Part shown: positions 10,880 to 21,569 of the stretch, in pieces
How positions within the stretch are numbered: position 1 is the first letter of the stretch
Layout of the letters: each line of letters starts with the position of its first letter
Source of the DNA: Gnetum montanum
Taxonomy: Eukaryota; Streptophyta; Gnetopsida; Gnetales; Gnetaceae
DNA: 23,599 bases
Assembly: GCA_015680685.1 (NCBI GenBank)
Contig: MNCI01004170.1
Span: 392,821-416,419, forward strand
Direction of reading: 5' to 3'
The notes under the pieces: generated by a model
Told to the model about the DNA's origin: nothing
Database searches by the model: none
What the model saw: only the letters and a program-made list of their open reading frames with translations
Translations under genes and position numbers: made by a program

Positions 10880-11700
10880 ATATTAGCATTCATACGAAAA
10901 AGCTCATGCTTTCAAAAGGAGGGATAATTAATTCTAGAGAGAAAAATGCTAATAGAAAAATGATCTGACAAAATAACATTTGCATGCACTTCTAGTTTCC
11001 CTATAGGCTTCCAAAACGAAACATTAGAGATGTAAAATCTATCAAGTCAAAAATAAATTCTACTATTTCCTTGCTAATAATTACGCCAAGTATAATGCTT
11101 CTCATTTGAATGATATAGGAATAAAGATCTAACATCAAAAAAAAATTTCTTTAAAATTGGAATAATCTTCTTTTTCTTGAGAAGATATATTAGGAGGAAG
11201 GCCACCACATTTATCTAAATGACCTTCAACCATATTGAAATCACCTCTAATAATCTAAGGAACTTTAGGTAGAGATAGAAATATTTCCAAACCTTTGACT
11301 AATTTTTTGAATCATTAAAAGCATAAATATTACAAAGTCCAAAGTCTCCTTTTTCACTATGACAAGTAATCTAAATAACTTTTTTGAAGTTCTCAAAGCC
11401 AAAATTCAAATCTTTTCCAATCTAATTTTTATTAACTAGAATAGCAATAGCTCCTTTAGTAGCTTCATGAGTAGTTAGAAAAAACAATACATTTTTTTAA
11501 AACACATTTACTAACAAAAGTAATATCATACACTGAAATCTTAATTTCTTGTAGACAAAGAAAATTTGAAGATAAATGTTAGTTTAAAAAATATCCCCCA
11601 ACAATCTTTGCTTAGGAACTATCAAAAAAGGCCTAAATATTCTATGATAAAACTAACGTTGAGATGTGAAGAATGAGGCCTCCATTCTTGATTTTTCAAT
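10880..11700 (-). pseudogene. LINE (L1-type) endonuclease domain fragment
   Basis: The apurinic-like endonuclease of plant L1 elements nicks target DNA to prime reverse transcription. The minus strand holds its motifs in order: CLQEIKI (about 11559-11536; family LQETK), a central HEATKGAIAILVNK-like strand, RGDFNMVEGHLDKCGGLP with the catalytic GDFN at 11245-11234, RIYF.LDRFYIS, and SDHFSI with the catalytic SDH near 10968-10960. Single stops and several frame changes mark it as dead. No reverse transcriptase follows at lower coordinates, although LINEs normally lose their 5' end and keep the 3' end, so this piece has been separated from its other half by deletion or rearrangement. Confidence 0.85.
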
Positions 11701-12180
11701 TTTGATTCCTTAAATGAATAGGAATAGCTAAGAATAAATATGGTTGAGTACTAAATACTAAATGGTCAATAAAAAGGAAAACATATTATCAAAATTGTGT
11801 GTTATGCAAAGTTATTATTTGCAAATATTACCAGCACAAAAAATAACATAACAAGGGAGATAAACAGAAAAGCAACTTTTCATCTTTTTACAACATTTTA
11901 AAACTACATAGATACATAGAGATGTTTATAGTGAGTCAATTGCTTCCACACAACAATCTTATACAAGAGACCATGAACTCTCAACTCATTGCAAGACACC
12001 CAAGACAAATTTAAATAGCCAAGTTACAATAATGGAATCAACCAATAATTAACTCACACATATCATCACTTTCTCTTTTACAAGAAATTTTAGGTATCTT
12101 AGCTCTTCTTTTCATATTTTTAAAAAATTCTAAAAGTAAACAAACAATAGGAAAAATTTGTCTTCACATGTCGGAAAAAA
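11701..12180. other. AT-rich spacer at the edge of the gene island
   Basis: No gene, LTR end or tandem repeat was seen. Composition changes sharply near 12180, from strongly AT-rich to clearly GC-richer DNA, marking the left edge of the low-copy island around the MYB gene. Confidence 0.4.
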
Positions 12181-12562
12181 ATGTTTTATAGTTCACAAGG
12201 TTTGTACGTTAACAGATTGAATTGCGTTAAGATGATGTTGAAAGCCGTACATATAAATGAATCCTACGATACAAGACGGGAATATACAATCCGGTCTGGC
12301 ACCCCATGCACGGCCAACTTCGGCGCACATTTTGAAGCCACCCACAGTGGGCGCCCCAGTTGCAGCCTTTCCAGCTGCAACTTCAAATATCGAGCAAAAC
12401 AGAGACGGCATGGACCTGGAACAGAAGGAACCAGAAAAGGAATGGAAAGTTTAAAAGAAAAAAGGAAAAGGAAAGGAATAGCATCATTATCATTCGTAAT
12501 TGTTGCTGAAAACATAACGCTCTATCAACAAAAGCAGCAACGACAAGACTAGACTGAAAATT

Positions 12563-12563
12563 A

Positions 12564-12594
<31 letters not shown>

Positions 12595-12595
12595 T
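12563..12595. repeat. (CAG)n microsatellite
   Basis: About eight CAG units, then CAA and further CAG units. It explains the long Leu, Cys and Ala runs in the antisense frames here, which are not genes. Confidence 0.9.
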
Positions 12596-13324
12596 CCAGC
12601 TCTGGACTCCAAGCAACAAACACATGACCGAAAACGACACGGCCCGCCAGCCCAGCCCAGCCCATCCCCTGACAGAGACACGGACAAAACTGCAAATGAC
12701 ACGAAACTCTCTTCACCAAATGATGCCACGGGGCTTGCTGCCATGTGTGGACCCCACCGGTCACCTACAGTAGCCGTGTCTGCGCACGCGTTTCACTCGC
12801 TGCCTCACAAAACGTGCCAGCCTCTCCTCATCCAGCTGGATGCCACACCGGTCAACATTTCGTTAGCGCTGATGCGTTGACCCGCCAACATCAATTATTA
12901 TCATTTTACGGTCCCCACACAACTCTTCCCCCGGCGCCCGCCCTAAACCCTAACCCTAGGCATCCCATCCCCTCTGTCATCAACGCATTAAACATGAACA
13001 TCGCTGCTCGTTGCCTCGGCTTCTCGAAACGTCCGGAAAAACCCACAAATCCAGAACTAACCTAATCCCATGGAAAGTAAAGAGGGATCCACAAATGTAC
13101 GAAGCAGGCCAGGTCAGGCGACGTAACTGCCCAACTGCTTTATTCTCTCGTCTCGTTTCGTTTCTGCCAAATATCTTTCACGTGAAGGTTTCCCCGCATG
13201 CGCCAGCCTGGACTCCAACTCAAATTCTAATTCTAATTCCATTTCCGCCCGTCCCCGGTCCCACCACCGACTACGACGGTTTTTGGCCGGTTTGGCGATG
13301 CCGCCACGTTTTACTGCACCCTGG

Positions 13325-13347
13325 GGCCCACTTTCATTTTAGGGTTT
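13325..13347 (+). promoter_or_regulatory. Site II plus telo-box pair
   Basis: GGCCCA (13325-13330, reverse of TGGGCC) is followed 10 bp later by AGGGTTT (13341-13347). In plants the close pairing of these two elements marks promoters of ribosomal-protein and cell-growth genes. Here it lies about 2.5 kb before the MYB TATA box, so it may serve another transcript or be coincidence. Confidence 0.3.
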
Positions 13348-15621
13348 CCGTTGACGATGCAGGACTGCGCTGCGTTAAAAGAGAAAAAATAAAATGATAA
13401 TGACAGTAATTAGTATACTATTATCTGTTTAGCTGGGAGAGCCTTTCCCTAATGCTTAGTGGGCACCAAGCAAGAACCGAAGAGGAAGAAGAAAAGGTAG
13501 GTTTGTTTATTTGCGTTGCGGTTGTCGAGACGGAATCGCTTCAGTTGTTGCCAGCTTGGCATGTCTCTCTTTGTGGGTCCCGGCTCACCGCCAGGTGTTA
13601 TGCCTCGAAAGCGACGGCCTGGGCCTCATAATTAACGGGTGGCCGCCTATTTAGTTCACGATTGCAGCAGGGTTGAAAATTTTAGGATTCCGTATATACG
13701 CCAGTGCATGTTGTGTACTTTTTGTTTGACGTGTTGGCAAAATCTGAAACATTACGGACTCTCTCAAGATTTCAAAAAGATACAGGTAAGTAGTTCACCG
13801 CTGGCCGTTGTTAATTGTAACCCGACAGCTAAAATTCAACTGCTTCCAGTTTTGCAGTATAGATTTTGCATCTTGTAAAAAACCTAAACTAACTGCATGA
13901 TTTACTCCCGTGATCTCGAATGGGGGCTTGCGAAACTCTCTACGTACGTTGCTGTCAATTTGGAATTGGGGTTCTCCGACTGATACGATTCAACCCACAT
14001 AGGTGTGCCTCTTAAACGTTGAATTTAATAATTCAACTTCGTTTTTATTAATTTTTGATAATAAACTGTTTTGAGATTTGTCACAGATTTGGGAAGGTTA
14101 AAGAAAATTCACAGCGGTTTAAAAGATATTCCAAGAAACCAGTTATAAGTAGTATGTAAGTACGTGCATGAAATGACGTTCAGTGGCAGCAGAATAATCA
14201 TAATAATAAACATGCAGTACGACTCGTAAGTTCAGTAAAAAACAGTGTGTAAACATAGCCGTGCAAATTACAGTGTAGCGGTCACTTGCTTTAGCTGCTG
14301 CCAAGCCGTGTCTGCGGTCTGCCATTTGTCTGTGAGACTGACGAAGAGTGCGAAGGCAAACAGTGCAGTTGGCAAAACCAGAACAGCTCTTGCCCTTGGT
14401 TTCAAGTTTGACAAGGGGTTAGTTGTGCAATGGAATGGGACATGGCTGATGTTGTATACTCAACAACAACAACAGAATTTGTTCATGAACCACGATTGGC
14501 CATGGCAATTTCAAATCGAATTGGGTGGCTATTTGAGATAAATGCAACCGAAAAGATGTCTGAGTTATTGTTGTCAACCAATGTTTTTCTGGGCTCCATT
14601 TTGGAAATAAAGCCAGGAAAAAAGGAAAAAGGCATCCCAGTAGCGGAGCGGAAGCCAAGGCCATGGCGCCACGTGTGGGGTCAATAATAACATAAATATC
14701 TCCGTCAACGTCAATACAAGCTGGCGCTTGTACCAGCTGAACTACTGCACTGAACTGCAAAGTAACAGATATAACAAAAAGAGTTAATATGGCTCCTGCC
14801 ATGCACATTTAAATGTATTTTAATTTTATGTTGGGTAACAGAAACACGTAGACGCAGACACGCAGACATGAGACTTACACACACGGTTATTGCAGCAACG
14901 CAGACATGCTCATGGACATGGGCGTGGCGTCTCCACACATTAAAAAGAAAGAAACAAGGTTTGGGTGCGTTTTGTCTGTGCCGCACGAGGGCTCGTTTAC
15001 GGTACACAGATACGCATGAACGTATGTTATACGGCGATCACGGCGTTTACGGACAACGGCTGGATCTGGCTCTGGTTATGGGACTCACAGATTGAAAAAT
15101 TGGATCGGATTGGTAACTGGGTAATCCTGGATCAGGAAAATTGAAACAAATCAGTGTAAAAATAGGATTAAAATCATCAAGATTTACAAAAGAGAGCACT
15201 TATATGCACTCATGTAACCACATTTTTTTTTTCATCTTGGAGTGGAAAATCAAATATAAAAATTTTAGTTTTTGGCTGATATCAAAATTAGCAACCAGGA
15301 CATGGCGTTGGGCTGTGTCTGTGTTCGTGTCCGACGACCGGCGGATACAACCAATCTGTGTGAACAAGGCGGGTTGCAAGTACGTTACATACATAGACGG
15401 GAGGCCCGGCTAGCAACACCGCAGCTTGTGTACTAGAAATGAAAATGAAATTGAGCAAGTATGGATGGCCATGCCATTTGCGTAAAGCGCAGAAAGCGAT
15501 GGGTGCGCCGCGGCCATAACAGGCATGTGTTTCACGAGACCATCCCCTTCTTCTTCTTCTTCGTCGATCACGAGCTCCCATCCATGATTTTGTTTGTTTT
15601 ATTTTGTATTTTTCTCCAAAA

Positions 15622-15661
15622 GACGACGACGACGACGACGACGATGCTGATGCTGCTGCTG
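15622..15661. repeat. (GAC)n and (TGC)n trinucleotide repeat
   Basis: About seven GAC units run directly into TGATGCTGCTGCTGCT. It lies in the proximal upstream DNA of the MYB gene. Confidence 0.9.
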
Positions 15662-15687
15662 CGTTCCAACCCAACGGCCATAAACCG

Positions 15688-15707
15688 AATATATATATAT
15701 ATATATC
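15688..15707. repeat. (AT)n microsatellite
   Basis: About nine and a half AT units, roughly 90 bp upstream of the MYB TATA box. A likely length-polymorphic site in the core promoter region. Confidence 0.9.
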
Positions 15708-15792
15708 TTGATTGGGTCTTGGCTTGGGTTGGCTTCACCTTTTTAAATTGAAGCACAGACACAGCGGCTGAATTATTAGTCGTATATTATAA

Positions 15793-15800
15793 TATATAAA
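15793..15800 (+). promoter_or_regulatory. TATA box of the MYB gene
   Basis: TATATAAA matches the plant TATA consensus. A start of transcription 25-35 bp downstream would fall near 15820-15835. That places the ATG at 15804, the first in the long open frame, upstream of the transcript start, and argues against using it. Confidence 0.6.
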
Positions 15801-16008
15801 TGTATGCGCAGTTGGGTTGGTTTTCGTCTGGAATCTGGCGGTGAAGCGAAGTGCGAAAGCACAGGAAAGGGAAAGGAATTTAAAAAAACAAAAAACCCTA
15901 CAAGAGGCAGTTATTTTTGTCCGGGAGGAGCGCGGATTTTGTTTTCAACTGTCAGGCGAGTACACGCACGCACGCGTGGGAGTAGCTCTTCCGTTGGTTG
16001 GATGGTCG

Positions 16009-16035
16009 GTTCGTTCGTTCGTTCGTTCGTTCGTT
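16009..16035. repeat. (TTCG)n tetranucleotide repeat in the MYB 5' leader
   Basis: About six and a half TTCG units lie immediately after an ATG at 16002 that is in frame with the MYB. In that frame the repeat encodes SFVRSFVR. Because the unit is 4 bp, changes in copy number not divisible by three would disconnect the upstream ATG from the MYB frame. Confidence 0.85.
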
Positions 16036-16151
16036 GGTTGCTGCTCTCATTTTACTTTATATTACCACGACAAGAAGCGGTGCAGCAGCAGCCGCAGCAG
16101 CAACGAGAGAGCGAGCGGTGCGAAGTGCAGTGGAGTGGAAAGAGGCAAAAA

Positions 16152-17126
16152 ATGAAGAGAAACAACGCCGCCGCAGCAGCAGCAGCAGGAGCAGGAGGAA
16201 GAAAAGAGAAGGAACAGGTAGAAAACAAGAAAATGAATAACAACATGAGCTTGAGCATGAGCATGAGCAGCAGCAGCAACAACGAAGAAGAAGAAGAAGA
16301 AGAAGAAAGAGAAGGAGAAGGATGTTACGAGCGAATAAAGGGACCGTGGAGCCCGGAAGAGGACGCCATGCTGGTGCGACTGGTGGACAAAATCGGGGCC
16401 CGAAACTGGAGCGTCATAAGCCGGGGAATCCCGGGCCGGTCCGGCAAATCGTGTCGTCTGCGGTGGTGCAATCAGCTGAGTCCGCAGGTGGAGCACCGGC
16501 CCTTCACGCCCCACGAGGACGCCATAATAACGCAAGCCCACGCCATCCACGGCAACAAATGGGCCACCATCGCACGCTTCCTGCGCGGCCGCACCGACAA
16601 CGCCATCAAAAATCACTGGAACTCCACTCTCCGCCGACGCAAACGCTCCGCCCCCGCCCCAGCCCCAAATCCAGACGAATCCCCCGGCTCGGCCGTATCT
16701 TCCGCATCCACGTCATCCGCCGACGCCGACGAGGGGTCCCCGGCAAAGCGCCACTCGCCGGAACCGAAACCGGATCCGTCGCTGTCGGCGGCCGCATGCG
16801 GCGCCGAGCTGTCGCTGTCCCCGCCTGGGTTTCCGGCGCCGGCGCCGGCAGCTGCTCCGGCGACGGTGAGTCGAGTGATTCGGGCAGACGAAGCGTTGGC
16901 GATGATGGGAGAGGCGGTGCGCGTAGCGGTGAGGCAGGCGACGGTGATGATGATTCAGGCTTCGGCGTCGCGTGAGGGCCATGCTGTTGCTGTGGGCGAT
17001 GTCATTCGACATATGATTGCCGCTGAGGTCCGAAATTATTTGCTGTCTCCGTCTCCTCCTCATTTTCATCCCCAGCAACCGCCGCAGCAGCAGCCGCCCC
17101 AACCCCCTTCTTCTTCCTCTTCTTGA
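16152..17126 (+). CDS. R2R3-MYB transcription factor, MYB44-like (subgroup 22)
   Basis: A nuclear DNA-binding regulator of 324 residues. An acidic, low-complexity N-terminus (poly-Ala 6-12, Ser/Met repeats 32-42, poly-Glu 45-52) precedes R2 (about 62-112; W66, W86, W105) and R3 (about 113-164; F118 in place of the first Trp, W137, W156). [20 protein letters not shown] is the subgroup 22 recognition-helix signature. The bHLH-binding motif in R3 is absent. The C-terminus has ELSLSPPG (219-226), a form of the subgroup LSLSLPG motif with the EAR-like LxLxL broken by Pro, and [15 protein letters not shown] (283-297), matching the subgroup MIKAEVRSYM motif. It ends in Gln/Pro and Ser runs. Arabidopsis relatives (MYB44, 70, 73, 77) act in ABA, auxin and stress responses; that role is inference here. 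There is no intron, as in those genes. The start at 16152 has A at -3. An in-frame ATG at 16002 would add 50 residues. The coding region is much richer in GC than its surroundings. Confidence 0.93.
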   Translation: MKRNNAAAAAAAGAGGRKEKEQVENKKMNNNMSLSMSMSSSSNNEEEEEEEEREGEGCYERIKGPWSPEEDAMLVRLVDKIGARNWSVISRGIPGRSGKSCRLRWCNQLSPQVEHRPFTPHEDAIITQAHAIHGNKWATIARFLRGRTDNAIKNHWNSTLRRRKRSAPAPAPNPDESPGSAVSSASTSSADADEGSPAKRHSPEPKPDPSLSAAACGAELSLSPPGFPAPAPAAAPATVSRVIRADEALAMMGEAVRVAVRQATVMMIQASASREGHAVAVGDVIRHMIAAEVRNYLLSPSPPHFHPQQPPQQQPPQPPSSSSS

Positions 17127-18350
17127 ACACAAACCTCGTCATCCTCCTCCCCATCCGCAACCACAACCACGACGGAGAAATAAAATTTTTTGAAGATGAA
17201 TGAATCCTGGAGTTCGCAGATTCGGACGATCGACGAATCTGCAATTTCGCCCTTCCTCTCGGCCTCCAGATCTGCCGAAATTTTGTGCTTGCACTTTGTG
17301 TACCCCGCGGCCACAAATGTTTTTGTTTTACCTAACCAACATGACGAATGCTTCTCCTCCGAATTCCGTTTTTATGGTTTCATGCGCGTTTCTTGTTCGA
17401 TTCCATGTGAATCCGTGAGTTGTTTCTGCCGTTCGCGGTTTCAGAATTGGTGTAGATGTCGAAGCAGGAAAGGGAATGGGACCTGTTCATTCATTCATTC
17501 ATTCGGTTGCTGAAAATTTTTGGCCTTGAAATGCTGCTAGTGCTCCCTCGGGGGGAGAGGAAGTCATGAAACTGTTGTCGGAGCAGGAGGCGCAGGGAAC
17601 AGCCCTTGGCGGCACCCTCAGCGGCCTGAAATTTGGGAAAACTGGGAAAACCTATCGTGGATAATCATAAAATGCACGAAACCGCACACAATGCATGATT
17701 TTGGTCTGCGCATGGCGAACAAAATTTCAGGAACAGAAGAGAATATGGTGTCATGTATTCGCGTGGTTTCGTTAAAACGCATTGAGATTAAAGGAAAATA
17801 AATTCGATTGTGTGGCGACGCCGCCCGAGTCTACTTGAGAGCCTTTTTTCCGAGGCTGAAATTTCAGTGTCATGTTTTGTGGCAGGACGTCGTCTTGCTA
17901 CTTTTGATGAGGCAGATGCTGCTGCTGCTGCAGCATTTGTATTTGCAGTTGAACAGCAGCAAGAGCGCATGGTAGGGTGACCCTCTGCTAGTTACATTTT
18001 TTCACTGGGACTCTTGAGCATCATTGCAGGCTTTTACTTTGGTCATAAATGTTACTTTATGGTGAAGTTTTTATCTGACTTGAATGCAAAAAGAATCATG
18101 TTAATGAGCTCTTCGATTTTCCTGACCCGGCCAGGATATAACTGGGACTTGCTTTGTTTTTGTTTGTTTTAAAAAGAAACATGCTGATCAAGCAATGCTA
18201 AAAGTGCTCATGGGTTTTTGTCACGACATTTGTACAGAGGTAGCATATGCAGTCGTCAGTTTGCACTTTGCTGTCAACCAGCAATAAAGTTGAAAATGAT
18301 GATTGCCGGTAATTCTTTGCGTGCATTTACCTAATGCTTTTTTAAAAATC
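17127..18350 (+). other. MYB 3' UTR and downstream flank
   Basis: No further gene was seen. AATAAA-type signals lie at 17178-17185 (AAATAAAA, about 50 bp after the stop), 17797-17802 and 18283-18288. The first is very close to the stop codon, so the later ones may be used. A TTCATTCATTC microsatellite is at about 17487-17504 and a short (CTG)n run near 17918-17932. Low-copy composition persists to about 18350, then returns to AT-rich repeats. Confidence 0.5.
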
Positions 18351-18621
18351 AGTATGGAGGTTCCAAGTTCCAATCCTTCTCTGTCAAAAAATCTTATGAA
18401 GTGTCTCTACCATGCCTTGCCTTAACTACCATGGTAGTATGCATCATTATCCATCGTAAAGGCTTGACTTTCTCTGACATTTTCAAGTATATCTTCGTAC
18501 CAATAACTTTCTAACATTTCACTTGAGATTCAAAATGTATATAGCTATGCTATCTACTTAGATGAGAATGAAATTATTTTTCATTTTATTCAAGCAAATG
18601 TTTCTAGTTTTCATCCTTGCT

Positions 18622-18640
18622 TGTCCCTAGACTAGGGACA
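18622..18640. repeat. Perfect 9-bp inverted repeat
   Basis: TGTCCCTAG, a single A, then CTAGGGACA. A second palindrome, GATGATCATC, follows 15 bp later. They lie about 200 bp before the first recognisable LINE sequence. No terminator or element function can be assigned. Confidence 0.6.
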
Positions 18641-18829
18641 CATAAACATGGTTGATGATGATCATCAAAAATACATGATTTGGCACAATGCATATATATG
18701 ATAGTTAAGGCATCAACAAAACAAGGTATGATAGTGGATAGTGTCACTCATATGCTTTCAATAACATGATTAGCTTATCTTAGAATTGTGTTGGCCTTTG
18801 AGGGTTAGAGAAAACTTGATTTTTAAAAG

Positions 18830-20569
18830 CAATGTTGTGGGTGAATGCTATGGATGTTGCTCTTCTTCATGAGACAAAACTAAAAGTTTTCCCATGGGAT
18901 TGTTACCCTAGCTAAATAAGTTCCAAGGTTCTAGCTCAAGGTTTTAGTGGAGGGTTGGTTTATCTTTGGTAAAACAATATGAATTTTTGGGGTAACATTT
19001 TTTCTCCTAATTTGGTTGGTATCCTAAGGGAAGGGTTAAAAATTTCAAATATTTATGGTCTAGTTATTAGCTCTCAACGATTGGAGTTCAAACGAAAGGC
19101 ACTAGAGTTTGTAGCTGAGAAGGACTACATTAATGATGACAATTGGAATTTGGCAAGATGATGGGAGGGAAGGTCCAACTCATTAGCTTAGGACATAGAG
19201 ATTTTTGTCTTCAATGACCTAGAGCATATTAGGGATTTGGCGAATCTCAAGGTTATCCTATGTTATTTCACTTGGAAATGATTAGCATCTAAGGACAAGT
19301 GAATGGTCTCTTATCTTGATTGATTCTTTCTTCTCAAGTCATGTTGGATTACTCATCATCTTGTTGGCAAGGCCTTGCCATGAGTTTTTATAGATCATAG
19401 ACCCATCTTCTATGAATGGATGGGAACATAGAACTTCTTGTTAATCAAATTTTAAATACGAGAAAGTTTGGCTTGCTTTTGGACCGAGTTAGAGTGGATT
19501 TGGGGCATGAAGATGGTTAGTCGTAGATCTCATGAAGTGTCGAAGAAGCTTGCAATGTTTCAACAATATTGTTCTTAGCAGTAGAGACAAACATGGCTCT
19601 TGGTGACATAAGGTGATTTGGATAATGTGGACTAGATCTAGTGACAAGTAGATTCGTTAATGGAGTAGAATTTCATTATGCAAGATTTAGTGGTGGTAGA
19701 GAAATAAGTGAGAACCTTGGCTTATGAGGAGAAGATCTACTGGAAACAATGCCTCAAGGAGAGGTAGTTAAAGGACGAAGATGAGAATTTTCCCTACTTC
19801 CATGTGATCATAAATAGGAGAAATAAAAAGATGTTCTTAACCAAATTCTCCCCATATACCCAAGAAGATCTCCACGTTGTAGTTACTTATTTTCACAATG
19901 TGTATGATCAAAATAAAAGAATTAATCCTAGACTATTAGAAGGTATGATTCCTTGCTTATTTTCCCTTATTGATAATAAGTTATTATAGGGAAGACTCTC
20001 TAGAGAAAAGATTCGTTCAATGGTGGTTGAGGCACCAAATCACAAATTATCTTGGCTAGATGACTATAACTTTCAATAAAACAAAGCCTATTGGAATGGC
20101 ATTAGAATAGATTTTGAGGAGCTTTTTCGAGTAGGATTCAAGTATGGTACTTTTCCAAAAGCCTTAAATGATACCTTCATTATCTTACTGTCCAAGAAGG
20201 AGAAGATGCAATCCCTGAGGGATTATAGACCTATTAATCTTTGTAGTAGTTTTTATAACTTTTTTTAAGTTTTTGATGAATCACTTAAAGTCCTTACTAC
20301 CTAATATTATAGAGGTAGATTAATTAGGATTCATCCTTGGAAGGAATCTTATTGATAGTGTTATTATGGCAAATGAGGCTTTACATTAGGTTTATATTTA
20401 GAAATAGGAGATTTTCTTTACCAATCTTGATTTATTAAAAGCATATTTTAAGGTAGATTGTAATGTCTTACTTTTCATCTTGTAGGAGTTGGGGTTTGGT
20501 AGAGGGTTCTATGGGATGATCAGGTTTATGCTTCCTATAGTTAGCTTTTAAGTTTTCCTAAATGGATAG
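18830..20569 (+). pseudogene. LINE (L1-type) endonuclease and reverse-transcriptase N-part, decayed
   Basis: Plus-strand motifs appear in the normal L1 order. Endonuclease: VALLHETKL, GFSGGLVYLW, ISNIYG, FTWKWLASKDKWM, LDRFFLL and FIDHRPIFYEW (the SDHxPI site, with Ser changed) end near 19440. Reverse transcriptase: FRVGFKYGTFPKALNDTFI, LSKKEKMQSLRDYRPINLC (ending at 20244), LGFILGRNLIDS and MANEALH, and then VFLNG up to 20566. The enzyme copies the element RNA at the nicked target site. Stops and frame changes throughout, and a 1000-bp LTR inserted at 20570, show it is dead. The far 5' ORF1 was not found. Family assignment rests on the whole run of motifs, not on one. Confidence 0.88.
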
Positions 20570-21569
20570 TGATGAGCAATGGGTATTCCCTATGCCCAAC
20601 CATATGAATCACAAATGTTCACGTACAATCTGGTCGAGTTCCATGGATGGCACTAGTGTGGTACTGAGATTGTTAAGCATTGATTGTAGGTCAATGTCTT
20701 CTCACTTGGACTAGTCGGAGCTTTATCACGTATGGTTTAGTCTAAAGTGATGCATATAATTATTGATGTTGTTGGGGCCTTAAACTAACTAAAGAATAAC
20801 ATAGAAATTAATTATTTAATCTAATTAATAATAAAATTAAATCTAAAACTATCCTAAGGATGATGAGTGTCAGTTCTTAGCATACCATACACATCATGAA
20901 CTCACATAGCTCCTGCTGGGATTACAAAGTGTTATGCTACTAGGTAAACCAAGCAATAATGCTACTAGGATTATCAAGTAAATATGTGTTTATGCTCGAA
21001 ATTGGTTGCACTTATTCCATTGATTGATTAACGTCCGTGGAAATGTAAATTGCATTGAAAATAAAACTATTCTAAGTCAAAATGTTGCAATGAATATGAA
21101 TTAATCTCAATCTTATTGCCATTCATGAAACATGTCCAAGTACAATGCCACTCAAATAAGTCATCATAAAATTAACTCACATCCACACTACGAGCACTCA
21201 CTGATTGTTTACTAAGATTATGAGAGAAAACTGCAAGAGTTTGATTCCATTATTGACCAAATGGTGTCAAATACACAATGGATGCTCGCATATTTATAAG
21301 CAAATATAGACACTACATCAACAGGAATATGTTAACTTATTTGGCTATGTCAATGGGAATGCATTGATGAGGATGCGTTGACATAGCTAAGTTATAGCAA
21401 ATGCAATATAGCATCTACAATGTAGCAACCAACTGAGATGTGTTGACATAAATGTGAAGTGACATCTATGATATAGCATTTGTGATATCTCAGTTGAATG
21501 ATACACTTGATAAAATGATGCTTCAGCATATCCTTGTAACTTAGCTATCTAACATATCAGGTTTCATCA
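20570..21569 (-). mobile_element. Solo LTR inserted in the LINE
   Basis: The insert begins TGATGAG and ends TTTCATCA, TG...CA ends in near-inverted form. The flanks GATAG (20565-20569) and AATAA (21570-21574) differ only by two G/A transitions and fit a 5-bp target duplication. Insert plus one duplication is 1005 bp, a multiple of three, and the LINE reads on in the same frame on the far side. Orientation is minus: a TATA box (TTATAAATA) is read from 21299-21291, and the start resembles the LTR at 22119-23067, which faces the same way. No internal domain remains, so it is a solo LTR left by recombination. Confidence 0.75.
21344..21496. repeat. Inverted repeats in U3 of the solo LTR
   Basis: GCTATGTCAA (21344-21353) pairs with TTGACATAGC (21378-21387), and CAACTGAGAT (21430-21439) pairs with ATCTCAGTTG (21487-21496), both with perfect 10-bp arms. 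The GATATAGCATTTGTGATATCTC part resembles GATATCGCATGGGATGTGATATCAC of the palindrome array in the LTR at 22119, so the two are likely homologous. Confidence 0.65.

Larger units (their letters stand above)
12181..15780. promoter_or_regulatory. Upstream region of the MYB gene, no firm gene
   Basis: This 3.6-kb low-copy stretch is GC-richer than the repeats on either side and full of simple repeats. Open frames here are short and none shows a family signature. One at 12257-12454 (plus, 65 codons) is proline- and alanine-rich and ends in an acidic/lysine tail; it could be a relic exon but has no independent support. Possible regulatory words include a telomere-repeat box at 12941-12957 (CCCTAAACCCTAACCC), TTGAC W-box cores near 12876 and 13352, and a GGCCCA site II with AGGGTTT near 13325-13347. 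Confidence 0.4.

Noticed and set aside
12383-12764. Antisense open frames with Cys, Leu or Ala runs
   Set aside because: They are translations of the (CAG)n repeat in three frames, with no family signature.
14245-15413. Several 60-129 codon frames on both strands upstream of the MYB
   Set aside because: They overlap each other, have no recognisable motifs and no consistent codon usage; more likely chance frames in a promoter region.
15804-16151. Use of the ATG at 15804 as the MYB start, giving 440 residues
   Set aside because: It lies only 4 bp after the TATA box and so upstream of the likely transcript start, and the extension is low-complexity, including sequence coded by a TTCG repeat.
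16062-17316. Antisense and shifted frames across the MYB gene (up to 217 codons)
   Set aside because: They are shadows of GC-rich MYB coding sequence; only the MYB frame has domain motifs and correct Trp spacing.
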